Shown: piece by piece, positions 18,001 through 24,958 of the stretch
Numbering within the stretch: the first letter of the stretch is position 1
Layout: the number at the start of each line of letters is the position of its first letter
Source of the DNA: Rhabdaerophilum sp. SD176
GTDB lineage: Bacteria; Pseudomonadota; Alphaproteobacteria; Rhizobiales; Beijerinckiaceae
NCBI RefSeq assembly: GCF_030143245.1
Contig: NZ_JARJNS010000004.1
Location: 1-64,000 of the forward strand
DNA: 64,000 nucleotides
Direction of reading: 5' to 3'
Translations under genes and position numbers: made by a program
The notes under the pieces: model-generated
The model's database searches: none
What the model was told of the DNA's origin: nothing
The model's input: only the letters and a program-made list of their open reading frames with translations

Positions 18001-19480
18001 CAACCAGCCGCGCCTTCAGCGCGTCGCGGCCATGGGCTAGCGTCGCAGCAGCAAGCCCGGCATCGAGCCCGGCTTCAAGGACACCGGCAAGCCGATCTGC
18101 TTGCCGGGCGAGGCTTTCCCGGTCGGCAGCCGTCAGCATGAGATGGGTGGCCCGGCTGGCCCCGGCCGCAGCAGCAGGCGGCGCGGCCTTGACCAGCACA
18201 TGCGCATTGGTGCCGCCGAACCCGTAATTGCAGATCGCGGCGTAATCGGCGCCGTTTTCGAGCGTCAGCGGCCGCGCAGCCGCATTCGGCTCCAGATTGA
18301 GCGCTTCGAAATCGATCATCTCGTTGGTCTGGTCGAGGAAGAGCGACGGCGGCAGCAGGCGATGTTCCAGCGCGAGGATCGACTTCAGCAGCCCGGCCAG
18401 CCCGGAGGCGGCTTCGAGATGGCCGATATTCGACTTCACGGACCCGACGGGTAGCGGCGTCTTGCGCTTCTGCCCGAGCGACTGGCCGATGGCATTCGCC
18501 TCGATCGGATCGCCCACCTTGGTGCCGGTGCCATGCGCTTCGACAAAGGCAAGTTTTTCCGGCGAAACGCCGATATCGGCGTAGAAACGGTCGATCAGGT
18601 CGCGCTGGCCCTCGATCGAGGGCAGCGAGATGCCGGTCGTCCTTCCGTCCGAATTGACGGAGGCCCCGACCACGAACCCGCGGATCCGCTCACCCTTGGC
18701 CATCGCATCGGCTTCGCGCCGCAGCACGAGGACGACAGCGCCTTCGGACCGGACATAGCCGTCCGCCTTGGCGGAGAAGGGGCGGGAAAGGCCTGTTGGC
18801 GAAAGCATGCGCGCCTGGCTGAACCCGATGAAGGGAACGGGCGAGAGCAGCATGTTGACGCCCGCGACAACGGCGAGGTCAATCTTGCCTTCCTCGAGCG
18901 CGTCGGTCGCCTGCTTCAGCGCGACGAACGAGGAGGAGCAGGCGGAATCCAGCGTGAAGCTCGGTCCCTTGAAATCGTAGATGTAGGAAATGCGGTTTGA
19001 CAGCACAGCCAGCGAATTGCCGGTCATGAAGTGGCTTTCCATCACCGCCGGATCGAGCGACGCCGTGCCCTGGTAATCCACCATCGACGCGCCGACATAA
19101 ACGCCGACCTGCGTTCCCGCGACGCTCGATGCGGGAATGCCGGCATCCTCGAGCGCTTCCCAGACCACTTCGAGCAGCAGGCGCTGCTGCGGGTCCATCT
19201 GCTGCGCTTCGCGCGGCGAGACGCCGAACGGCGCCGGGTCGAAGCCGAGCGGGTCATCAAGATAGCCGCCGGCGAAGGTATAGGCGAATCCGGGTTCGGG
19301 ATTGCCCGGGCGCAGGAAACGCTCGACGCTCCAGCGATGGTCGGGCTGGCGCCGCACGGAATTGCGGCCCTCGACCAGCATCGACCAGAACTCGGCAACC
19401 GACGATGCGCCGGGCAAACGGCAGGCAGCACCGATGATTGCGGAGTGGGAGGATTTGCGCTGTGACGTCATCAACCACAT
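12077..19480 (-). CDS. Single-module highly reducing type I polyketide synthase
   Basis: Cytosolic megasynthase of 2467 aa. Domains in order are: KS (about 10-430, active Cys181 in DSACSSSF, His in EAHGTGT and NIGHLEA); AT (about 530-830, GHSVGE near 620, YPFHS suggesting malonyl specificity); DH (about 890-1160, DDHRVDGG near 927 and a later LDASFHG); a degenerate methyltransferase (about 1370-1500) without a glycine-rich SAM loop; ER (about 1740-2050, GGAGGVG near 1872); KR (about 2065-2270, GGTSGLG, later YSS and GAYVAAN); and ACP (GLDSLMAL, Ser near 2377). There is no thioesterase or reductase. With one complete reducing module it probably works iteratively and makes a saturated chain, which the coupled oxoamine synthase would release. 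ATG at 19480 or 19471 are possible starts. No phosphopantetheinyl transferase is in the window. Confidence 0.95.
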   Translation of the reverse strand: MWLMTSQRKSSHSAIIGAACRLPGASSVAEFWSMLVEGRNSVRRQPDHRWSVERFLRPGNPEPGFAYTFAGGYLDDPLGFDPAPFGVSPREAQQMDPQQRLLLEVVWEALEDAGIPASSVAGTQVGVYVGASMVDYQGTASLDPAVMESHFMTGNSLAVLSNRISYIYDFKGPSFTLDSACSSSFVALKQATDALEEGKIDLAVVAGVNMLLSPVPFIGFSQARMLSPTGLSRPFSAKADGYVRSEGAVVLVLRREADAMAKGERIRGFVVGASVNSDGRTTGISLPSIEGQRDLIDRFYADIGVSPEKLAFVEAHGTGTKVGDPIEANAIGQSLGQKRKTPLPVGSVKSNIGHLEAASGLAGLLKSILALEHRLLPPSLFLDQTNEMIDFEALNLEPNAAARPLTLENGADYAAICNYGFGGTNAHVLVKAAPPAAAAGASRATHLMLTAADRESLARQADRLAGVLEAGLDAGLAAATLAHGRDALKARLVVPLVDGQDAADALRQFADGQADPASHAFGQAASANAPVVFVFSGNGSQHAEMGHAAYAGNARFRAEIATIDALFQPLSGWSLTDKLTTPIPAAELEQTSIAQPLIYAIQSALAGCLGEAGIRPAAVLGHSVGEVAAAEASGALTRAEAVRLIYLRSKHQEKVRGLGRMMVVAAEAPQVERLLQAFGAEAIEIAAYNSGTSTTVSGPADLLKSFAKHCRAARVATVALDIDYPFHSSVLDSIGPAMVADLAGLSPRATAIPFCSTVTGEVKAGETLDAEYWWQNIRRPVRFMQALLAAAPQDGQIYLEIGPRAILTGPIAETLRDAGRAGETLASLSQKDRLDPVALVVARLIAHGAHVDREAVFGPRPVRMAELPGYAFQRQDYQLPGTSEHVNAFGKLNHSDARHPLLGARMADGSPEWRALLDPAIVPYLDDHRVDGGVIVPAAGLIEMALAAGRDLFGERPLQMAEFDVLRALAIAQDETREISTRYSEATNTIEVWSRKRFSAQEWVLHARGRIEPLATPVVAPLPGPEHGEGYFRDTPAEVYAEATLAGLDYGPMFQLVTASERDDITTHAQLRLPDEMGLGAFADRQVLNPVSLDASFHGLFIARPQKEGEKKAHLPVRFRGIRVWRHGVPIRQSITRLTHETDRFKTVAITLMDEAGEVVAFVEAAVLRALYLGQATTADRTFRVEALPITLPAGALARLAKAEAASNDNTDDREVPPAWLIARAFAVSLAHRIAIGLAPDGKLDPAGLVAGGQVAEDAVPLLEAARVILEGFGLVQGGVLVAENPLPPAEEVLTTLVTNFADANLEIRLAAQALAHAERLIRQGGRLAVPPSARDQIETSGLLVHPALIALRDALEAMAGQAARKLRVLAVEPWSAGLLTAVMPLVRASVIEVTLVAQNRKAIDNARLMGKVDPEIEFLNLEDALHLTSPVGFDVLAGVASAPLGGEDGISASLRGVLRPDATVLVAQPGADATLDFLLGLWAGWFTPAGKGEAGLPRTPSPERTREALERFGAVTLATRPTSDGLGGLITGQVPAPARDVSSTAYAVVVSGLTPFDKALARGADLMLAADKNLGERLAQLAQEKRLPPHLVYPVSLDGADAVERVATHLEALKRIAEALEPLDTGIRVTICTQGAHDDDAVPAATASSLCGFLRVAINEFPTVDLRLADFDPALPDAGAQMEALLGLSGGELEVVVRADGLKAIRMRRNLCPPARLGENERSVLKFEQAGRLDSFTWLRETRQAPGAGEIEIEVAAVGLNFRDILVGLGILDDDLLGAGLTAAALGFECSGIVTRTGAGVTDLRVGDAVMGFAANTFASHLVSPAWHFFKVPEGVSLEAAATIPVAFATAWFALVKRAQIAAGDDVLIHGGAGGVGLAAIQFAKQAGSRVLATASSEERRAIARAMGADLTFDSRQERFAEVIRNTLGGVDVVLNSLAGPAMVASFRLVKPFGRFVELGKRDYLDNTQLGLRPFVRNIAYYGVDLDELLAHDRPLVEAMMKTISAQFASGALKPLPYRVFEGEDVGTAFRLMQASEHVGKIVVRPSKLASRSITGLQFRAKPGAYLVVGGTSGLGFATARWLAGKGAGTLVLASRRGRVEEGLESEVETLRARGVTVEIVALDVSDREAVDALVRQITERHGPLRGVIHAAVLLDDGMISGLTPERLRAVLKVKIDGARHLDAATSGQPLDFFVVYSSATTVIGSPGQGAYVAANAWLEGFARERRHQGKPALAVGWGAISDVGIIARDKQLGRRLRRTTGVVGISSAESLAHLGRLLVLGNEVGPMQFYTNISPGAAAEKLRLINSPAFAGLGLARREEDGEQEGDLVTAIEGKSRSEAITIIVGALKREISHILRMPEEQIDVSRPLGELGLDSLMALELQLSIERLCGTDVPLVGAGDRRLGDIAAMIHTSLGGGGGGDEEAADTGGNIALAMSGLHGGNITSEEAEALSQKLKMAGGRRGP

Positions 19481-19771
19481 TCACTCATGGCCAAACGCCC
19501 GGAAACTTCCGGTCGGGGGCGATTATAAAGATTCACTACAGCCAATTCGGAATTACCGTGCATTTGTCAACCATCGCTTGACCGAATGCGGGCGCCTCTT
19601 GTGGGTGAAGCGGTGCGCCGAGGGAATGTATGCCGGCTCTTTCCTGAACAATTCCATGCCAGCCCGAGGTTTCGACTGCGCCGGCAGCAGGTCGACGGCG
19701 GAAGAATTGCCGGGCGACCGCCAAAGAACAGGGAAGTCGCCTGGCAAACGAGTTGTGCGTTATCGCACAGT

Positions 19772-20788
19772 TCAGGATGGCGCGAAGGGCGATTGTCGAT
19801 ACCATTCGACGAAGCGGGCGATGCCGGTGGCAATCGGCGTGTCCGGCTCGAACCCGGTCAGCGCCTGGAGCCGGCTGACATCGGCATAGGTGGCCGTGAC
19901 GTCGCCCGGCTGGCGCGGCAGCGCCCGGCGGATCGCCTTCCGGCCGCAGGCCTGTTCGATGGCGGCGATAAAATCCGACAGGCGTTCCGGCCGGTGGTTG
20001 CCGATATTCAGGATGCGGTGCGGGCTGGCCGCGCCCTCGCGCACCGGAGGTTTGTCAAGCAGCAGCCGGATGGGCGTGACGATATCGTCAACATAGGTGA
20101 AGTCCCGCTGCATGCTGGCTTCATCATAGACATCGATCGGCCGCCCCGCGAGGATCGCCTCGGTGAACTTCCACAGCGCCATGTCCGGCCGGCCCCACGG
20201 GCCATAGACCGTGAAGAAGCGCAAACCCGTGAGGGGAATGCCGAAGAGATGGGCGTAGGTTTCGGCCATCAGTTCGTTCGCGCGTTTGGTGGCGGCATAG
20301 AGCGAGACCGGGTGGAGAACCGGGTCCTCCTCGCTGAACGGCACCTTGGTGTTCGCGCCATAGACCGAGCTGGACGAGGCATAGAGGAAATGCCGCACGG
20401 GCACATGCCGCGCCGCTTCCAGCAGCGAGAGGAACCCGTCGATATTGGCGCGCGTATAGGCGAACGGGGCGTCAAGCGAATGCCGCACGCCGGCCTGCGC
20501 GGCGAGATGCACCACCGAATCGGGCCGGAATTCCTCGAAAATCCGGCGGATGCCGCCCACATCCTCGATGCCCATCCGCTCGAAGGAAAAGCCGTTCCGC
20601 CCCTTCAGGGTCTCAAGCCGGGCTTCCTTGATGGCAGGATCATAATAGGCATTGAGATTGTCCACGCCCAGCACCTGGCATCCGGCATCAAGCAGGGTCC
20701 GCGTCTGGTGCATGCCGATAAACCCGGCCACGCCGGTCACCAGTACGCGTCGGGGCAGCGGAGAAGAAGACGGGGCACCAGAATTCAT
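19772..20788 (-). CDS. NAD-dependent epimerase, UDP-glucuronate 4-epimerase-like
   Basis: Short-chain dehydrogenase-type sugar nucleotide epimerase of 338 aa. The NAD motif is [10 protein letters not shown], followed by [19 protein letters not shown], typical of UDP-glucuronate 4-epimerases that make UDP-galacturonate for capsule or LPS. The catalytic pair is in [11 protein letters not shown] (YxxxK), and a Ser cluster ASSSSVYG precedes it. It is divergent from the GDP-fucose synthase gene, which also supplies surface-glycan precursors. The 290 bp between it and the PKS start hold no clear gene. Exact substrate specificity is inferred from similarity only. Confidence 0.85.
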   Translation of the reverse strand: MNSGAPSSSPLPRRVLVTGVAGFIGMHQTRTLLDAGCQVLGVDNLNAYYDPAIKEARLETLKGRNGFSFERMGIEDVGGIRRIFEEFRPDSVVHLAAQAGVRHSLDAPFAYTRANIDGFLSLLEAARHVPVRHFLYASSSSVYGANTKVPFSEEDPVLHPVSLYAATKRANELMAETYAHLFGIPLTGLRFFTVYGPWGRPDMALWKFTEAILAGRPIDVYDEASMQRDFTYVDDIVTPIRLLLDKPPVREGAASPHRILNIGNHRPERLSDFIAAIEQACGRKAIRRALPRQPGDVTATYADVSRLQALTGFEPDTPIATGIARFVEWYRQSPFAPS

Positions 20789-20952
20789 CCCCCGTCTCTA
20801 GCCAAGCCCCCGGCTGGCAGCAAGCCAGCTTCGCCGCCCCCCGCTGCAAGGGGGGGTGGCAATTCCGCTGCTTTTGGTGTTTTACGCTGGATGCAAGGAG
20901 ATGGGTCGAACTTTTCCCGATTGCGGGGTCCAGCCGTTCGGCCCGAGACAGG

Positions 20953-21903
20953 ATGAGTGCCAGTTTTGATCTCAAGGATCGTCGGATCTTCGTTGCCGGC
21001 CATCGCGGCATGGTTGGCAGCGCGATTGTCCGCGCGTTGCGCGAGCGGGGCATTGAGCCGCTGACAGCCGACCGCGATGTGCTGGATCTCGAGCGTCAGG
21101 CCGAGGTGGAAGCCTGGCTTGCGGCCAACCGGCCCGAGGTGATCATCCTCGCGGCGGCCAAGGTCGGCGGCATCCATGCCAACAACAGCTTCCCGCGGGA
21201 TTTCCTTTACCGGAACATGATGATCGCAGCCAACGTGATCGATGCCGCCTACCGCAACGGCGTGAACAAGCTGCTCTATCTCGGCTCTTCTTGCATCTAC
21301 CCGCGCGAGGCGCCGCAGCCGATTCCGGAAACCGCCCTGCTGACAGGAACGCTTGAGCCGACGAATGAATGGTATGCGATCGCCAAAATCGCAGGGATGA
21401 AGCTGACCCAGGCCTATCGCCGGCAATGCGGCGCCGACTACATTTCGCTGATGCCGACCAACCTGTACGGCAAGGGCGACAACTACCACCCGGAAAACAG
21501 CCATGTGATCGCCGCCCTGCTGCGCCGCTTTCACGAGGCGAAGGCCGGAAACGCGCCTGCGGTCACGATCTGGGGCACTGGCACGCCGCGCCGCGAATTC
21601 CTCTATGTCGACGATTTCGCCGAGGCCGCCCTCTTCGCGCTGGAACGGCATTCTTCTGAGGACTTCATGAATGTCGGCACCGGCCAGGACCTGACAATCG
21701 CCGATCTCGCGCGCGAGATTGCCGGCGTCGTCGGCTTCACGGGCGAGCTGGTCTTCGATACGTCCCGCCCGGATGGCACGCCCCGCAAGCTGCTTGATGT
21801 CTCCCGCATCAAGGCGTTGGGCTGGCAGGCCCGCACGCCGCTCCGCGAGGGGTTGCGGATCGCCTATGCCGATTTCCTCGCCGGCGGCGGGCGGAACCAC
21901 TGA
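20953..21903 (+). CDS. fcl: GDP-L-fucose synthase
   Basis: Bifunctional 3,5-epimerase/4-reductase of 316 aa that converts GDP-4-keto-6-deoxy-mannose to GDP-L-fucose. The cofactor motif is [11 protein letters not shown]. Family-specific stretches are [34 protein letters not shown] (catalytic Tyr and Lys) and [19 protein letters not shown]. The length is normal for Fcl/WcaG. No GDP-mannose dehydratase partner lies in the window. It is transcribed away from the epimerase gene and convergently with epmB. Confidence 0.94.
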   Translation: MSASFDLKDRRIFVAGHRGMVGSAIVRALRERGIEPLTADRDVLDLERQAEVEAWLAANRPEVIILAAAKVGGIHANNSFPRDFLYRNMMIAANVIDAAYRNGVNKLLYLGSSCIYPREAPQPIPETALLTGTLEPTNEWYAIAKIAGMKLTQAYRRQCGADYISLMPTNLYGKGDNYHPENSHVIAALLRRFHEAKAGNAPAVTIWGTGTPRREFLYVDDFAEAALFALERHSSEDFMNVGTGQDLTIADLAREIAGVVGFTGELVFDTSRPDGTPRKLLDVSRIKALGWQARTPLREGLRIAYADFLAGGGRNH

Positions 21904-21923
21904 GGGCACAGGTTAGGGGAGCC

Positions 21924-22964
21924 TCACCCCTCCGGATAGCGATGCACCTGCCCGTGCGAATCCCGCACCAGAGCGATGCCGCCCTCCCGCCCGATCACGG
22001 CATCCGGCCCGATTTCCACCTTGCCATGCCCGCCCGGCAGGTCGAGCACATAGGCCGGCAGGCCGGGGCCGGAAATCCGGCCGCGCAGCCGCCCGTAAAG
22101 CGCCTGCCCCTCGGCAAGGCTCATCCGGAAATGGCCCGTACCGGGCGCAAGATCGGGATGATGCAGGTAAAGCGGCACGATGCGATGGGCGAGCATGGTG
22201 CTGAACAGGTCGAGCAACGCCTCCTCGCTGGCATTGACGCCCTTGAGCAGCACGCTCTGCCCAAGGAGGACGATTCCGGCGGCATGGAGCCGCGCCAGAG
22301 CGGCCGCTGCCTCCGGCGTGAATTCCCGCGCATGGTTGGCATGCACGGCGACGTAATTGGCCTTGCCGGAAAAGGCGAGGGCGGAGGCGAGGTCCGCAGT
22401 GATCCGCCCCGGCGCCACCACCGGTACCCGGCTGTGCCATCGCACGAGCCGGATATGCGCAAGCGGCGCAAGCCTTTCACCCAGCGCGCGGATGCGGCGG
22501 GCCGAGAGCATCAGCGGATCGCCCCCGGTGACAATCACTTCCCGCACGGCAGGCTGGGCGGCGAGATAGGCACCGATCGTGTCAAGCTCGCCCGCGTTAA
22601 GATTGCCATGGCCCGCCGGGCCGACCATCTCGCGGCGGAAGCAGAACCGGCAATAGACCGGGCAGCTATGCGTGATCTTGATCAGCACCCGGTCGGGATA
22701 ACGGTGGACGAGCCCCTTCACCGGCGAATGCGGGTGATCGCCGATCGGATCGGCGCTCTCTTCTGGAAGCGTCACCGCCTCTTCCGGCCGGGGCAGGAAC
22801 TGCCGGCCGATCGGATCCTCCGGGCTCTCGATCAGTCGCGCCATATCCGGCGTGACGGCCACGGCGTAGCGCTGCGCCACCGGCGCCAGAGCCGGCACGG
22901 CATCGGCGGGGATGAGCCCCGCCGCCGCGAGATCCCCGAGCCGCGTCAGCGAGCGGGCGCTCAT
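21924..22964 (-). CDS. epmB: EF-P beta-lysylation protein EpmB (lysine 2,3-aminomutase-like radical SAM)
   Basis: Radical SAM enzyme of 346 aa. The cluster motif CPVYCRFCFRRE near residue 103 has the CxxxCxxC that binds the 4Fe-4S/SAM centre. The KamA-like pattern VIVTGGDPLML follows. EpmB converts (S)-alpha-lysine to (R)-beta-lysine for EF-P modification. The start overlaps the stop of epmA in an ATGA, so the two are translationally coupled. The length fits EpmB rather than the longer catabolic lysine aminomutases. The EF-P gene lies just beyond epmA on the other strand, which makes the assignment firm. Confidence 0.93.
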   Translation of the reverse strand: MSARSLTRLGDLAAAGLIPADAVPALAPVAQRYAVAVTPDMARLIESPEDPIGRQFLPRPEEAVTLPEESADPIGDHPHSPVKGLVHRYPDRVLIKITHSCPVYCRFCFRREMVGPAGHGNLNAGELDTIGAYLAAQPAVREVIVTGGDPLMLSARRIRALGERLAPLAHIRLVRWHSRVPVVAPGRITADLASALAFSGKANYVAVHANHAREFTPEAAAALARLHAAGIVLLGQSVLLKGVNASEEALLDLFSTMLAHRIVPLYLHHPDLAPGTGHFRMSLAEGQALYGRLRGRISGPGLPAYVLDLPGGHGKVEIGPDAVIGREGGIALVRDSHGQVHRYPEG

Positions 22965-24007
22965 GCCTCGCCCTCCGGAAAGGGCCAGGGCGTGAAGATC
23001 ACCCCGGCCACATCCTCAGCGCCCGTTGCCAGCATGGCCAGCCGGTCGAAGCCGAGCGCGATGCCCGATGCCGGCGGCATATCGGCAAGCGCGTCGAGAA
23101 AATCCTCGTCGAGCGGGTAGCTTTCGCCATAAAGGCGCTCCTTCTCCGCCATATCGGCCTCGAACCGGCGGCGCTGCTCGGCGGGGTCGGTCAACTCGCC
23201 GAAGGCATTGGCCAGCTCGACGCCGCAGGCATAAAGCTCGAACCGTTCCGAAAACCGCGGATCATCCGGGCAGGGGCGGGCGAGGGCGGCTTCCGAAACC
23301 GGGTAGCGGTCGAGGATCGTTGCCCGGCCGAGGCCGAGATGGGGCTCGATCCGCTCGCTGATGACCCGGCTGAACACATCGGTCCAGCCATCATCGGGCG
23401 CGATCCGCAAACCGATGCCGCGCGCGGCCTCGGCAAAGCCGTCGCGATCCGCGAGATGGGCATCAAGGTCGATCCCGGCATGGCGCTCGAACGCTTCGCT
23501 CACGCTCAGCCGTTCCGGCTCGATCCGGGGATTGCAGGACTGGCCTCGATACTGAAACAGATCCTGCCCGCCGATCTCCGTCGCGAGGCGTAGGAGATCA
23601 GCACAATCCGCCATCAGCGCCGTGTAATCCTCGCCGCTGCGATACCATTCGAGCATCGTGAATTCCGGCGCATGCAGCCGCGAGGCCTCGCGCGCCCGGA
23701 AAACCGGCGCGAACTGGTAGATCCGCCGCTCACCAGCCGCGAGCAGCTTCTTCATCGCGAATTCCGGCGAGGTGTGCAGGTAACCCTGCTGCGGCACGTC
23801 GCCCGACGCCAGCCAATGCGCCTCGAAAGCATGCAGATGCGTTTCGTTCCCGGGCGAGACCTGCACGATCCCGGTTTCGACCTCGAGGAAATCCCGCGCA
23901 TCGAAATGCGCCCGGATGGCAGATTTCAACCGCGCGCGCCGGACGAGGCGATCGCGCCTCCGGGCATGGTGTGGGGCGCGCCAGAACGGGTGAACGGGTG
24001 ACATCAT
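22961..24007 (-). CDS. epmA: EF-P lysine lysyltransferase EpmA (PoxA/GenX)
   Basis: Class II lysyl-tRNA synthetase paralogue of 348 aa without an anticodon-binding domain. It ligates beta-lysine to a conserved lysine of EF-P. Visible stretches are [45 protein letters not shown] and [10 protein letters not shown] (class II motif 2), and the C-terminal [10 protein letters not shown] (motif 3). The first ATG (24007) or the next codon ATG (24004) may be used. It is the first gene of an epmA-epmB operon divergent from efp, with under 200 bp between starts. Confidence 0.94.
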   Translation of the reverse strand: MMSPVHPFWRAPHHARRRDRLVRRARLKSAIRAHFDARDFLEVETGIVQVSPGNETHLHAFEAHWLASGDVPQQGYLHTSPEFAMKKLLAAGERRIYQFAPVFRAREASRLHAPEFTMLEWYRSGEDYTALMADCADLLRLATEIGGQDLFQYRGQSCNPRIEPERLSVSEAFERHAGIDLDAHLADRDGFAEAARGIGLRIAPDDGWTDVFSRVISERIEPHLGLGRATILDRYPVSEAALARPCPDDPRFSERFELYACGVELANAFGELTDPAEQRRRFEADMAEKERLYGESYPLDEDFLDALADMPPASGIALGFDRLAMLATGAEDVAGVIFTPWPFPEGEA

Positions 24008-24193
24008 GCGGGAGGACGGCGCCCTTGCCGGATTTTCATGAGGCCGGTGGCTTGGCCTTTCGATGCGAATTGGCTATGCAGCGCCACGAAATTCATTTGG
24101 AACAGGTCCGGCCCGGCGTCAAACGCGCGCTGCGCTTCCTGTGCCGTTTCCCTGAACCTGCGCCTTTCGCGCGTCAAGAAACCGAGGAAAAAC

Positions 24194-24763
24194 GTGGTCA
24201 AGGTCATCGCCTCTTCCATCCGCAAGGGCAATATCATCGAGCTCGAGCATGGGCTTTATTCGGTCATTTCCGCCGAGAGCTTCTTCCCCGGCAAGGGCAC
24301 GCCGACGACGCAGATCGACTGCCGCCGCCTCTCGGACGGCGTGAAGACGCAGGTTCGCTATCGCACGACGGAGCAGGTCGAGAAGGCCTTCGTCGAGGAC
24401 AAGGACTATACCTATCTCTATGGCGACGATGACGGTTTCACCTTCATGGACCAGGAGAATTTCGAGCAGGTCATCGTCCCGAAGGACGTGATCGGCGATC
24501 AGGCCGCCTATCTCCAGGAGAGCATGGTCGTTCGTCTTGGCCTCTATAACGGCGTCGCGGTCACGGTTATCCTGCCGCAGCGCGTCGTGCTCGAGATCGT
24601 CGAGACCGAGCCGGTGACGAAGGGCCAGACGGCCTCCTCCTCCTACAAGCCGGCCATTCTCTCGAACGGCGTCCGCACCGCCATCCCGCCGCATGTCACC
24701 GCCGGCACGCGCGTCGTCATCAACACGGAAGACGGTTCCTACGTCGAACGCGCCAAGGATTGA
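24194..24763 (+). CDS. efp: Translation elongation factor P
   Basis: EF-P of 189 aa, the usual length, which rescues ribosomes stalled at polyproline. Three beta-barrel domains fit the sequence: KOW-like start ([19 protein letters not shown]), middle OB, and C-terminal OB ending in [15 protein letters not shown]. The modification site is Lys34 in FFPGKGTP, as in E. coli numbering. The open frame extends upstream to 24038, but the GTG at 24194 gives the family N-terminus and has GAGGAAA just before it. Together with divergent epmA-epmB this forms a complete beta-lysylation set apart from EpmC hydroxylase, which is not seen. Confidence 0.95.
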   Translation: MVKVIASSIRKGNIIELEHGLYSVISAESFFPGKGTPTTQIDCRRLSDGVKTQVRYRTTEQVEKAFVEDKDYTYLYGDDDGFTFMDQENFEQVIVPKDVIGDQAAYLQESMVVRLGLYNGVAVTVILPQRVVLEIVETEPVTKGQTASSSYKPAILSNGVRTAIPPHVTAGTRVVINTEDGSYVERAKD

Positions 24764-24958
24764 GGGATCGGGCAGCCGGCAAGGGCGACAAGGCAGCAGG
24801 GATAAGGCCGGCACCTTCCCGCTGCTCCCTTCCCATTGCCTGCTGCCATCCCCTCAACCTCCCGTTAGCCAAGGCCGAAACCTCTCCCTCTCCGTTCAAC
24901 CTGCCTTAGGACCTTCTCCCTAACGTCCGCCACGGGTGGGCGATCGAAGGGAAAGACC

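Noticed and set aside
11957-18040. Open frame of 2027 codons antisense to the polyketide synthase
   Set aside because: It is a product of the GC-rich codon bias of the PKS: the translation is Arg/Ala/Asp-rich with no domain, and the opposite strand has a full set of PKS motifs.
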